From Brachybacterium aquaticum (lineage in GTDB: Bacteria; Actinomycetota; Actinomycetes; Actinomycetales; Dermabacteraceae): a stretch of DNA of 64,000 nt. The position numbers and the translations under genes are program-made. A model generated the notes under the pieces. It was not told the origin of the DNA, searched no databases, and saw only the letters and a list, made by a program, of their open reading frames with translations. The stretch is taken from assembly GCF_014204755.1 (NCBI RefSeq), contig NZ_JACHLZ010000001.1:2666001-2730000 (forward strand), in the 5' to 3' direction. Each line of letters begins with the position of its first letter. Position 1 is the first letter of the stretch. Below, in pieces: positions 40,321 to 48,038 of the stretch.

Positions 40321-40625
40321 GCTACGCAGCGCTGGCCGGTCTGTTCCTCATCGTGCCCGTGCTGGTCACCGCGCTCGCGGTGGTGCTGCGCCGGCCGGGC
40401 CGGGGCTGGTGGGCGGTCACCGCCGGGACCATCGTGGTGCTGTGGGTGATGACGGCGGTGTTCGACTCGCTGATGATCGCCGCGGATCTGTTCCGCTTCG
40501 AGGAGTCGGAGCTACTGGGCGTGCGGATCGGCCTCGCCCCGGTGGAGGACCTCGCCTGGCCGCTCGCCGCCGGGCTGCTGCTGCCCTCGCTGTGGCTGCT
40601 GCTGGGCCCGGAGAGTGAACGATGA
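40317..40625 (+). CDS. crtYf: C50 carotenoid cyclase second subunit
   Basis: 102-aa membrane protein with three helices. 'TAVFDSLMIAADLFRFEESEL' and 'RIGLAPVEDLAWPLAAGLLL' (PVED) are the second-half lycopene cyclase motifs. It is the obligate partner of the 121-aa subunit and overlaps it and crtEb by four bases each. Confidence 0.87.
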   Translation: MSYAALAGLFLIVPVLVTALAVVLRRPGRGWWAVTAGTIVVLWVMTAVFDSLMIAADLFRFEESELLGVRIGLAPVEDLAWPLAAGLLLPSLWLLLGPESER

Positions 40626-41515
40626 GCACGATGACCACGGCGAGCTCGTGGGCAGGGGCGGCGCGTCAGCTGCTGGCCTCCTCCCGTCCGCTGAGCTGGA
40701 TCAACACCGCCTACCCCTTCGCCGCGGCGTACCTGCTCGCCGGCGGCGGGGTGGATATCCCGCTGGTGGTGGGCACCGTGTTCTTCCTGGTGCCCTACAA
40801 CCTGCTGATGTACGGCGTGAACGACGTCTTCGACCATGAGTCCGATCTGCGCAACCCCCGCAAGGGCGGCGTGGAGGGGATCGTGCTGGATCGTCGCTGG
40901 CATGCGATGACGCTGTGGTCCGCGGGATTGCTCGCGCTGCCCTTCGTGATCGCGCTGCTCGCCTGGGGCGGGCCGGTCTCTGCGGTGGTGCTGGTGATCG
41001 TGCTGGCCGCGGTGGTGGGGTACTCCGCGCCCGGGCTGCGGCTGAAGGAGCGGCCGGTGGCGGATTCGCTGACCTCCTCGACCCATTTCGTGGGCCCGGC
41101 GGTGTTCGGCCTCGCCCTGACCGGGGCGCCGCTGAGCCTCACGGCGGCGGCGAGCCTGCTCGCCTTCTTCCTGTGGGGCATGGCCTCGCACGCCTTCGGC
41201 GCGGTCCAGGACGTCCAGCCGGACCGCGAGGCCGGCATCGGCTCGATCGCCACCGTGCTCGGCGCCGCGCCGACGGTGCGGCTCGCGATCGCGCTGTACG
41301 CCGCAGCGGGGCTGGTGATGCTGCTGGCCGGGTGGCCGGCGATGCTGGCCGGTGCGCTGGTGCTGCCCTACATCCTCAGCACCTGGCCGTTCCGATCGCT
41401 GGCCGATCAGCGGGCCGAGGAGGCGAACCGGGGCTGGCGGCGGTTCCTGTGGCTGAACCTGCTCTCGGGCTTCCTGCTCACGCAGCTGCTGATCGTGATC
41501 GCGCTGACCGGCTGA
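40622..41515 (+). CDS. crtEb: Lycopene elongase / UbiA-family prenyltransferase
   Basis: 297-aa integral membrane prenyltransferase adding C5 units to lycopene to give flavuxanthin-type C50 carotenoids. The Asp-rich motif 'YGVNDVFDHESDLRNPRKGG' (NDxxD) and the second 'GAVQDVQPDREAGIGSIATV' (DxxxD) are clear, with about eight helices. It is the last gene of the operon. A small hairpin (AGCGC-gat-GCGCT near 41531-41543) follows the stop. Confidence 0.9.
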   Translation: MSTMTTASSWAGAARQLLASSRPLSWINTAYPFAAAYLLAGGGVDIPLVVGTVFFLVPYNLLMYGVNDVFDHESDLRNPRKGGVEGIVLDRRWHAMTLWSAGLLALPFVIALLAWGGPVSAVVLVIVLAAVVGYSAPGLRLKERPVADSLTSSTHFVGPAVFGLALTGAPLSLTAAASLLAFFLWGMASHAFGAVQDVQPDREAGIGSIATVLGAAPTVRLAIALYAAAGLVMLLAGWPAMLAGALVLPYILSTWPFRSLADQRAEEANRGWRRFLWLNLLSGFLLTQLLIVIALTG

Positions 41516-41590
41516 ACAGCCCGTCAAAGAAGCGCGATGCGCTCCTTCGGTAGCGTGTACACCTCGCGACCCCGGAGGAGCCATCCGCTG

Positions 41591-41821
41591 ATGCACCGCA
41601 CCCCCTCCCAGCGCCGCGGGGACCATGTGCAGGGATACCTGGTGGGCCTCGCGATCGTGCTGGCCGGTCTCGCGCTCGCTCTCGGCCCGATCGCGATGGG
41701 CCCGATCGAGCTGCCCCGCAGCGTGCCGGCCGGGGTGCTGGCGGTGCTCGTCGGCCTGCTGTGGATCCTGCGCCGTGTGCTCGAGCAGCGGAGGGAGGCG
41801 CGCGCTGCGCGCCGGGCGTGA
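41591..41821 (+). CDS. Small two-helix membrane protein
   Basis: 76 aa: 'MHRTPSQRRGDHVQGYLVGL', then hydrophobic 'AIVLAGLALALGPIAMG' and 'VPAGVLAVLVGLLWILRRVL', ending in a basic tail. GGAGGAG lies upstream of the ATG, though a little far (about 11 nt). An ATG at 41537 gives a longer, less likely version. Family unknown. Confidence 0.5.
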   Translation: MHRTPSQRRGDHVQGYLVGLAIVLAGLALALGPIAMGPIELPRSVPAGVLAVLVGLLWILRRVLEQRREARAARRA

Positions 41822-41916
41822 CCAGCGCGAACAGGCCGCGCAGGACCGGGAGCGGCGCGAGCACGGCGCAGGGGCCACGGACTCCCGCTGACCCGCCCCG
41901 CGCCGCAGTACAGCGC

Positions 41917-41950
41917 AGAGCCCCGACGCGAGCGAGCGGGCCGGGGCTCT
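41917..41950. terminator. Bidirectional hairpin between convergent genes
   Basis: AGAGCCCCG (41917-41925) pairs perfectly with CGGGGCTCT (41942-41950) around a 16-nt loop. There is no long T-tract, so it would act as a GC-rich intrinsic or Rho-assisted terminator for the small membrane gene and for the opposing remnants. Confidence 0.55.
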
Positions 41951-41959
41951 CCCCCTGGC

Positions 41960-42152
41960 TCAGACGGCGGCGGAGGCCTCGGAGAGCGTCGCGGCGAAGG
42001 GGTCGACGTCCGCGGGCACCGGCTCGACCTCGGTGAAGGTCGAGGAGATCTCCACGATCGAGTTCTCGGCGATCGCGGTCTCGATGCCCACCATGATGTC
42101 CAGGAGATGCGCGGAGACGGTGCCGGCGCCGATGATGCCGACGCCGACGGGT
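41960..42152 (-). pseudogene. Gfo/Idh-type oxidoreductase remnant (joined ends)
   Basis: The minus strand reads 'VGVGIIGAGTVSAHLLD', a Rossmann N-terminus, directly joined to 'MVGIETAIAENSIVEISSTF' and '...ATLSEASAAV' before a TGA (41960-41962). That reading is about 60 codons in all, with no start codon before it. It looks like both ends of a dehydrogenase gene with the body deleted. It follows the nucleoside-transporter remnant on the same strand. Confidence 0.45.
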
Positions 42153-42179
42153 GCCGGCGGGCTGTGTCGCCGCGGTGCG

Positions 42180-42917
42180 TCAGCCGATCATGATCCCGGC
42201 GATGGTGGCGCTCATGAGGTTGGCGAGGGTGCCGGCGAGGATGGCCTTGAGCCCGAGCTGTGCGATCTCGGAGCGCCGGCTGGGGGCGATGCCGCCCAGG
42301 CCGCCCAGCAGGATCCCCAGCGAGGAGAGGTTGGCGAAGCCGGTGAGCGCGAAGCTGGTGATCGCGGCGGTCTTGGGGCTGAAGGACTCGATCTGCGGGC
42401 CGAAGCCGGCGAAGGCGACGAACTCGTTGACCACCACCTTCTGGCCCACGAAGCTGCCAGCGGCGACGGCCTCGCTCCAGGGCACCCCGATCATCACCAT
42501 GATCGGCGCGAACACCCAGCCGAGGATCTGCTGGAAGGTGAGGTCGTCGGCGCCGAACCAGCCGCCGACCGTGCCGATCAGCAGGTTGATCAGCGCGATC
42601 AGGGAGATGAAGGCGAGCAGCATCGCGCCCACGGTCAGGGCGAGCCGCAGCCCGTCGGCCGCTCCGCCGGCGGCGGCGTCGATGACGTTGCTGTAGGAGA
42701 GGGTGTCCTCCTCGTCGTCGTCCTCCGTCGACGTCGCGGCCGACGAGGTGCCTCCGGTGGGGGCGGGCGCATCGGACGTCGCGGCGGAGTCGACGGCGGT
42801 CGCGGAGATCGGCGCGGTCCCGTCGGCCGCGGCGGTCGCGTCGGCCGACGGTGCCATGCCCTTGCCCTTCCTGCGGGTGGTCGCGGCGACCAGCTCCGCC
42901 TCGCGGGCGACGGCCAC
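42180..42917 (-). pseudogene. CNT-family nucleoside transporter remnant (C-terminal half)
   Basis: The segment from 'YSNVIDAAAGGAADGLRLAL' through 'LGWVFAPIMVMIGVPWSEAV', 'QKVVVNEFVAFAGFG' and 'FANLSSLGILLGGLGGIAPS' is the C-terminal core of NupC/CNT concentrative nucleoside transporters. The family normally has about 400-430 residues; here roughly 180 remain. They are preceded by an Asp/Ala/Thr-rich low-complexity stretch carrying several GTCGGCCG copies in place of the N-terminal helices. Probably non-functional. Confidence 0.75.
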
Positions 42918-43000
42918 CGCTGACCCGTCGCTCGTCTGTCCCTCTCCGCCCTGGCACTCCGGGGCGCCGCAGCTGCCCGACCACCCCTGGAGCCGCCCCG

Positions 43001-43735
43001 ATGACCCGCACCGCCGCCGAGGACCAGCTCGCCTGGAACCGCTACTGGACCCGCTGGGCCGCCGAGTACGACGAGCACCAGCTGACCCGTCTCTCCCTGC
43101 CCGGCGAGCGCGAGGCCTGGTCGCGGGCCTTCGGCGCCGCGCTGCCGCCCGGCACGCGCGAGGTGCTCGACCTCGGCACGGGCAGCGGCAACGTCGCCCT
43201 GCTCCTCGCGGCCGTCGGATACGACGTCACCGGCATCGACCTCTCCCCCGGCATGCTCGACGAGGCGCGGGCGAAGCTCGAAAGCCATCCGCACCCTCCG
43301 ACCTTCTTCGAGGCGGACGCGACGGATCCGCCGTTCCCGCACCGCAGCCTCGACGCGATCGTCTCCCGCTACCTGCTGTGGACGCTGCGGGACGCCCCCA
43401 CGGCGCTGCGGCGCTGGCACGAGCTGCTGCGCCCGGGCGGCGTGCTGGTCGCGGTCGACGGGCAGTGGTTCGAGCCCGAGGACGACGGGGGTGCGGCGCC
43501 AGCGACCGCGCGCCAGGAGCACTTCGCCGAGGCCTACGACGAGGCGGCCGTTGACCACCTCGACTTCGCCCGCGCCGGGGTGGAGCGGATCTGCGCGGTC
43601 TGGGAGGAGGCGGGCTTCGTCGACGTGCGCGCGGACCCGCTGCCCGAGCTGCTGGAGCTCGACCGCGCCCACGGCGTGGCACCTGGGCACTCCCCGCAGC
43701 TGCTGCACCGCTTCTCCGCCCGCCGCGCGGACTGA
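43001..43735 (+). CDS. Class I SAM-dependent methyltransferase
   Basis: 244 aa. Motif I 'EVLDLGTGSGNVALLLAAVG', motif II 'YDVTGIDLSPGMLDEARAKL', 'LDAIVSRYLLWTLRDAPTAL' and 'ELLRPGGVLVAVDG' define a UbiE/type-11 methyltransferase. 'NRYWTRWAAEYDEHQ' at the N-terminus is typical of small-molecule methylases. Substrate unknown; no partner genes. ATG 43001. Confidence 0.85.
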   Translation: MTRTAAEDQLAWNRYWTRWAAEYDEHQLTRLSLPGEREAWSRAFGAALPPGTREVLDLGTGSGNVALLLAAVGYDVTGIDLSPGMLDEARAKLESHPHPPTFFEADATDPPFPHRSLDAIVSRYLLWTLRDAPTALRRWHELLRPGGVLVAVDGQWFEPEDDGGAAPATARQEHFAEAYDEAAVDHLDFARAGVERICAVWEEAGFVDVRADPLPELLELDRAHGVAPGHSPQLLHRFSARRAD

Positions 43736-43792
43736 GCACCGCTCACGCCGCTCCGGACCCCGGACGACGTTATCCCCTAGACAACACTGTGT

Positions 43793-43812
43793 CTCACACA
43801 CTACGGTGTGAG
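43793..43812 (+). promoter_or_regulatory. Inverted repeat upstream of padR-like gene
   Basis: CTCACAC (43793-43799) and GTGTGAG (43806-43812) form a 7-bp dyad with a 6-bp spacer, ending 2 bp before the ATG. ACACTGTGT lies just upstream (43784-43792). A site this close to the start fits autorepression by the PadR-type regulator. Confidence 0.5.
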
Positions 43813-43814
43813 GC

Positions 43815-44162
43815 ATGAGCGATGCTGTCGACACCCACCTGCAGGAGCTGCGACGCGGCACGGTCGTGCTCGCCTGCCTGCAGCTGCTGCGCGAGCCCGG
43901 CTACGGCTACGCGCTGCTCGAACGGCTGGACGCCCATGGCCTGCCCACCGATGCGAACACCCTCTACCCGCTGCTGCGGCGCCTCGAGAAGCAGGGCTTC
44001 CTCACCAGCGAGTGGAACACCGAGGAGTCCCGGCCGCGGAAGTTCTACTCCACCTCGGCCGACGGGATCCGCCTGGCCGAGACCCTCCAGCACGAGTGGC
44101 GCGCTCTGACCGAGTCGCTCTCCTCCCTCACCGAGCCCGACCCCGCGCACGAGGAGTCCTGA
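43815..44162 (+). CDS. PadR-family transcriptional regulator
   Basis: 115-aa winged-helix protein: 'RGTVVLACLQLLREPGYGYALLERLDAHG' (part 'LQLLREPGYGYALLERL'), 'PTDANTLYPLLRRLEKQGFL', 'RPRKFYSTSADG'. PadR-s2-like size. The gene is separated by one base from a HAAS-domain membrane protein, the classic pairing in which the regulator controls the membrane protein. Confidence 0.88.
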   Translation: MSDAVDTHLQELRRGTVVLACLQLLREPGYGYALLERLDAHGLPTDANTLYPLLRRLEKQGFLTSEWNTEESRPRKFYSTSADGIRLAETLQHEWRALTESLSSLTEPDPAHEES

Positions 44163-44163
44163 C

Positions 44164-45117
44164 ATGTCCGCCACCCTGACCGAGCGCTACATCAGCGCCA
44201 CCATCCGCTCCCTCCCCGCCGAGTCCCAGGAGGACGTGCGCGCCGAGCTCGCCGCCTCCATCGCGGATGCCGTCGAGGCCCGCACCGAACAGGGCGAGGA
44301 CCCCGAGGCCGCCGAGCGCGAGGTCCTCACCGGCCTCGGTGACCCCGCCGCTCTCGCCGCCGGCTACGCCGACCGCCCTCTGCACCTGCTGGGGCCGCGC
44401 TACTACCTCACCTGGCGACGCCTGCTGATCCTGCTGCTGTGGATCGTCCCGGCCTGCGCCTTCGTCGGCGTGGGCCTGTCCCAGGCGCTGATCGGCGCCG
44501 ACGTCGGGACCATCATCGGCCAGGCGATCTCGACCGCGCTCACCGCGGCCGTGCACGTGGCCTTCTGGACCACGCTCGTGTTCGTGGTCCTCGAGCGCAC
44601 CGGCGCGGACACCGCCGAGACGTGGAGCGTGGAGGACCTGCCCGAGCCGAAGGAGTCCGGCACTGGCCGCGCCGACCTGATCGCCTCCCTCGTCGTGCTC
44701 GGACTGGTCCTCGCGGCCCTGGTCTGGGACCGGCTGATCGGGCTGGTCCGGATCGAGGACGACTGGCTGCCGGTCCTGCACCCGGGGCTGTGGCCGCTGT
44801 GGACGCTGCTGCTGGTCGCGATCGTCCTGGCCGAGATGGTCCACGCGATCGTGCTGCACGCCCGGGGCCGCTGGAGCACGGGTCTCGCCGTGGCGAACAC
44901 CGTCCTCGCGCTCCTCTTCGCGGGCTGGACGCTGGCCCTCTTCGCGAACGACCTGCTGCTGAGCCCGGAACTGCTCGAGCTGGCCCGCACCGTCGGCGAC
45001 ATCGACGCGCAGTCCATGCACACCCTCGGCGTGATCCTGGTGGTCTCGATCCTCGCGGTCGCCGCCTGGGACGTGGTCGACTGCTGGCTCAAAACGCTCC
45101 GCGACCGGCGCCGCTGA
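44164..45117 (+). CDS. HAAS-domain membrane protein
   Basis: 317 aa. The N-terminal HAAS/permease-prefix domain (about 1-75: 'RYISATIRSLPAESQEDVRA', 'DPEAAEREVLTGLGDPAALA') precedes about seven helices. Proteins of this layout are paired with PadR regulators and are thought to sense or respond at the membrane; no activity is known. It is co-transcribed with the upstream gene (1-bp gap). Confidence 0.8.
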   Translation: MSATLTERYISATIRSLPAESQEDVRAELAASIADAVEARTEQGEDPEAAEREVLTGLGDPAALAAGYADRPLHLLGPRYYLTWRRLLILLLWIVPACAFVGVGLSQALIGADVGTIIGQAISTALTAAVHVAFWTTLVFVVLERTGADTAETWSVEDLPEPKESGTGRADLIASLVVLGLVLAALVWDRLIGLVRIEDDWLPVLHPGLWPLWTLLLVAIVLAEMVHAIVLHARGRWSTGLAVANTVLALLFAGWTLALFANDLLLSPELLELARTVGDIDAQSMHTLGVILVVSILAVAAWDVVDCWLKTLRDRRR

Positions 45118-45120
45118 GCG

Positions 45121-45144
45121 GCGGGCCGACCGTCGCCGGCCCGC
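45121..45144. terminator. GC-rich hairpin between convergent genes
   Basis: GCGGGCC (45121-45127) pairs with GGCCCGC (45138-45144), 4 bp after the HAAS gene stop and 16 bp before the end of the TolB-like remnant. No T-tract. Confidence 0.45.
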
Positions 45145-45159
45145 TCCGCCCGCCGGGGA

Positions 45160-46010
45160 TCAGTCCGCCTGCGGACGATCGAGGCAGACCACGCGGAGGG
45201 AGTCCGGGGACCAGCAGTGCCCGCCCGCGGTCCCCGGCACGCCGTGGAGACGGGCGAGATCGCGCCCTCCCGACCCGTCGACCGCACACAGCCGCAGGAG
45301 CGAGTCGGCTCCGACGGTGCCCTCCTCGATCCCCGGCGATTGGCTGACATAGGCGACCAGCCGGCCGTCCGGGGAGACCTGCGGGAAGCGGTTCACGCGC
45401 TCGTCGTGGGTGAGCTGCTCGATCCCGGTGCCGTCGGGTCGCATGCGGAACAGCTGCGAATGTCCCGGCGCGGCGGGGTCGCTCTCCGCGTCGAAGACGG
45501 CCCAGCCGCCGCCGTGCGCGGCGCCCCGCGGGTCCGGGCCCGCTCCGCGAGCGCGAATGTGGCCGGCCGGAGCGGCCGAAACCCCTCCGGTGCCGGGGAC
45601 GCGGACGACCCGCGGGGGATCCAGGTGCCGTCCGCGAGCCGGCACGCGCCGACACGGGTGAGGACGGCCTCGTCGCGCCCGCCCCCTGCGGCCCCGGTCG
45701 CTCCGTCGACGGGGTCCGCCGGGGCCGGGGCGGGGCCGAGCCATTGCGGCTCCCCACCCCCGGCGGGGATGCCCCACTGCGCGCCGCCTGCGCTCACGAT
45801 CAGCGTCTCTCCCCCGTCGGGCCAGCTCACCGACTCGAGGAGCAGCTCGAAGGATTCGTGGACGACGGTGGCGCGGCCGGTCTCGACGTCGAGCACCCGG
45901 AGCCGGTAGCCTCGGCCCGGAACGCGGGACGAGGGGACCGGGTGTCGCGCCTCATGGCCGGGACTCGCCGGGCCATGCTTCGACGCCATGCCGTCCGAGC
46001 CATCAGCCAT
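45160..46010 (-). pseudogene. TolB/WD40-like beta-propeller protein, disrupted
   Basis: The N-terminal part reads 'LRVLDVETGRATVVHESFEL' and 'SVSWPDGGETLIVSAGG'. The C-terminal part, in a different frame, reads 'ESDPAAPGHSQLFRMRPDGT', 'EQLTHDERVNRFPQVSPDGR' and 'SWSPDSLRVV'-like 'CWSPDSLRVVCLDRPQAD'. Intact TolB-like proteins of this family carry several more blades between these blocks. So the gene has both a frame change (around 45,480-45,560) and lost internal repeats. Start taken at ATG 46010. Confidence 0.65.
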
Positions 46011-46215
46011 GGCGCCTCCCTCGTCGTCGAGCCTGAAGGCCCGCATGCTATGCCCGGCTCCGGGGACGAGAGCAGGGATCCGACCGGTCGGACCGGCGGG
46101 GCGATCACCGCTCGGGCTCCCGTCGGTCGAGCGCGGACCGCCCGATGGCTCGGGGTGGGGCCGCCCGTGTCGACACCTCCCACTCCGAGGACGCCACGGC
46201 TCGGGCTCTCAGCGC

Positions 46216-46701
46216 TCAGAGATCTGTGGTCGCGGTGCCGCCGGCAGGTCGGTCCCCGGTCAGGCGCGCCCTCACGATCTGTGCGACCGCGGCGACCTTC
46301 CCACCCGGCACGCCCCAGTACTGCGCGGAGTCCCCGGAGAACCGCAGCAGGCCCAGGTTCTCGTCCTCGGGCCCTTCCGGGAAGTAGGCCTCGGCCGCAT
46401 CGGTCCAGAGAGCCCGGATCCGAGCGCGGTCGTCCTCGAGAACGGCCTTCCCGGCCACCGAGAGCCAGGTCCCTCCCTCTGCCACCGCGAGGTTCACGGC
46501 CGATCCCTGCCTCAGCGCCTCGGCATGCCCGCTGTCGAGGCCCACGAAGAACAGCACGTCCACGTCGTCGCTCACCTCCTGGATCGTCATCGGATGGGAG
46601 ACCAGCGCACCGTCCCGGAGCGCGGTGGTCAGCATGACCAGTTCCGTCCCTCGCAGGATGCGCACGACGTCGCTCTGTCCGAACTCCTCGATACCGTTCA
46701 T
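46216..46701 (-). CDS. Pyridoxamine 5'-phosphate oxidase-fold general stress protein
   Basis: 161-aa split-barrel flavin/F420-binding type protein: 'RGTELVMLTTALRDGALVSHPM', here 'TELVMLTTALRDGALVSH', then 'DVDVLFFVGLDSGHAEALRQ', 'VNLAVAEGGTWLSVAGKAVL' and 'LWTDAAEAYFPEGPEDENLG', characteristic of the stress protein 26 family. ATG 46701 has GGAAGGA upstream. Stand-alone; oxidoreductase substrate unknown. Confidence 0.88.
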   Translation of the reverse strand: MNGIEEFGQSDVVRILRGTELVMLTTALRDGALVSHPMTIQEVSDDVDVLFFVGLDSGHAEALRQGSAVNLAVAEGGTWLSVAGKAVLEDDRARIRALWTDAAEAYFPEGPEDENLGLLRFSGDSAQYWGVPGGKVAAVAQIVRARLTGDRPAGGTATTDL

Positions 46702-46800
46702 GGCGTTCCTTCCGATCGTGGTGGCTGCGCCATCGCGGCCATTCACAGCATGACGACTCGCGACCACTGCAACGTACCCATCTCCGCTGCGGGAGGAGGG

Positions 46801-46974
46801 ATGCCGACCGTTCGGTTCATCGCCGACTCCTCGCGATACCGGTTCGTCGTGCGTCCCGCCACCGCTCCGAGCTGGGCCGATGCAGTGTCCGGGGTGAGCC
46901 GACCGATCCGGTGGAGCGCACCTGGCCGAAAGAGCCCTCGGTCGGCGCGAGGTGGCGTAGCGTGCAGCGGATGA
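46801..46974 (+). CDS. Possible leader/small ORF coupled to the SbnA-like gene
   Basis: 57 codons beginning 'MPTVRFIADSSRYRFVVRPA' and ending 'RGGVACSG'. A very strong GGAGGAGGG ends directly before the ATG, and the TGA overlaps the ATG of the next gene (ATGA, 46971-46974). No homology recognised. It may be a real small protein, a translational-coupling leader, or chance. The rest of this 269-bp gap shows no clear promoter. Confidence 0.4.
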   Translation: MPTVRFIADSSRYRFVVRPATAPSWADAVSGVSRPIRWSAPGRKSPRSARGGVACSG

Positions 46975-48038
46975 GCACCACTCTCGAAGGCTCCGGCGCG
47001 TGGCGCCCTCAGACGACGGGCCGCGAGTCGATCGCGGTCGGGGTCTCCGCCGCGATCGGACGAACGCCGCTGGTCCGCCTGGACCGGCTCTTCCCGCAGT
47101 CCGGCATCGAGGTCCTGGCCAAGCTGGAATCCGCCAATCCGGGAGGCAGCACCAAGGACCGGCCTGCGCTGGCGATGGTGCGCGATGCTGTGGCCTCGGG
47201 CAGACTGCGTCCAGGCGGCACGGTCGTCGAGTCCAGCTCGGGGAATCTCGGTGTGGCCCTGGCGCGAGTGTGCCTGGAGCACGCCGTGCGCTTCGTCTGC
47301 GTGGTCGATTCGCGCACGAACGGGACCGCCGTCGCGGCGATCCGGGCCCTCGGAGGACGCATCGAGATGGTGACGGACCCCGATCCGGAGACCGGCGACC
47401 TCCTCACAGCTCGACTGCGTCGCGTCGAGCATCTCCTCTCGGAGATCCCGGGGGCCGTGAACCTCCACCAGTACGGCAACCCTGCGAACCCGGCCGCCCA
47501 TGAGGACGGGACCATGCGAGAGATCGCCGAAGCCACCGGTCACCGGCTCGACGTGCTGATGGCCGCGGTCAGCACCACCGGCACCCTCGCCGGATGCAGC
47601 GCCTACCTCCGACGCACCTCGATGGACACGACCACGGTCGCCGTGGACGCGGAAGGGAGCGTGCTGTTCGGAGGGACCGCAGCCCCTCGCCCTCTGCCCG
47701 GTCTGGGCGCCGGAGTGGTCACGGACATCTCCCGCACGGTCGACCCGGATCGAGTCGTCCGCGTCAGCGGGCTCGACTGCGTGGTCGGCGCGCGACTTCT
47801 CGCCGAGCGCGAGGGCATCCTCGCCGGCGCCTCGACGGGAGGCATCGTGCACGCGCTGGGAACCCTCGTGCCGGACCTCGCCCCTGGGAGCCGGGTCGCC
47901 CTGATCGTCCACGACAGCGGCGTCCCCTACCTCGGCACCGTCTACGACGACAGCTGGGTGCGCACGACGCTGCACGCCGCTCCCTCCGACGTCGCCACCG
48001 CGACCACGGCCCTGCGGGCCCTCGCCCGCCGTGGCTGA
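46971..48038 (+). CDS. SbnA-like PLP-dependent synthase (O-phosphoserine/cysteine synthase fold)
   Basis: 355-aa fold-type II PLP enzyme. The PLP Lys is in 'ANPGGSTKDRPALAMVRDAV' (Lys 62). The substrate loop is 'VVESSSGNLGVALARVCLE', phosphate-binding 'AAVSTTGTLAGCSAYLRR', and C-terminal 'GASTGGIVHALGTLV'. 'SAAIGRTPLVRLDRLFP' and 'HQYGNPANPAAHEDGT' match SbnA, which makes N-(1-amino-1-carboxy-2-ethyl)glutamate from phosphoserine and glutamate en route to 2,3-diaminopropionate. SbnB, the usual second enzyme, is absent. It overlaps the FAD-type gene by 8 bp, forming a three-gene operon. Confidence 0.82.
   Translation: MSTTLEGSGAWRPQTTGRESIAVGVSAAIGRTPLVRLDRLFPQSGIEVLAKLESANPGGSTKDRPALAMVRDAVASGRLRPGGTVVESSSGNLGVALARVCLEHAVRFVCVVDSRTNGTAVAAIRALGGRIEMVTDPDPETGDLLTARLRRVEHLLSEIPGAVNLHQYGNPANPAAHEDGTMREIAEATGHRLDVLMAAVSTTGTLAGCSAYLRRTSMDTTTVAVDAEGSVLFGGTAAPRPLPGLGAGVVTDISRTVDPDRVVRVSGLDCVVGARLLAEREGILAGASTGGIVHALGTLVPDLAPGSRVALIVHDSGVPYLGTVYDDSWVRTTLHAAPSDVATATTALRALARRG

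Noticed and set aside
41524-41560. Operator built on GTGTACAC after crtEb
   Set aside because: An 8-bp palindrome alone in high-GC DNA is not enough support.
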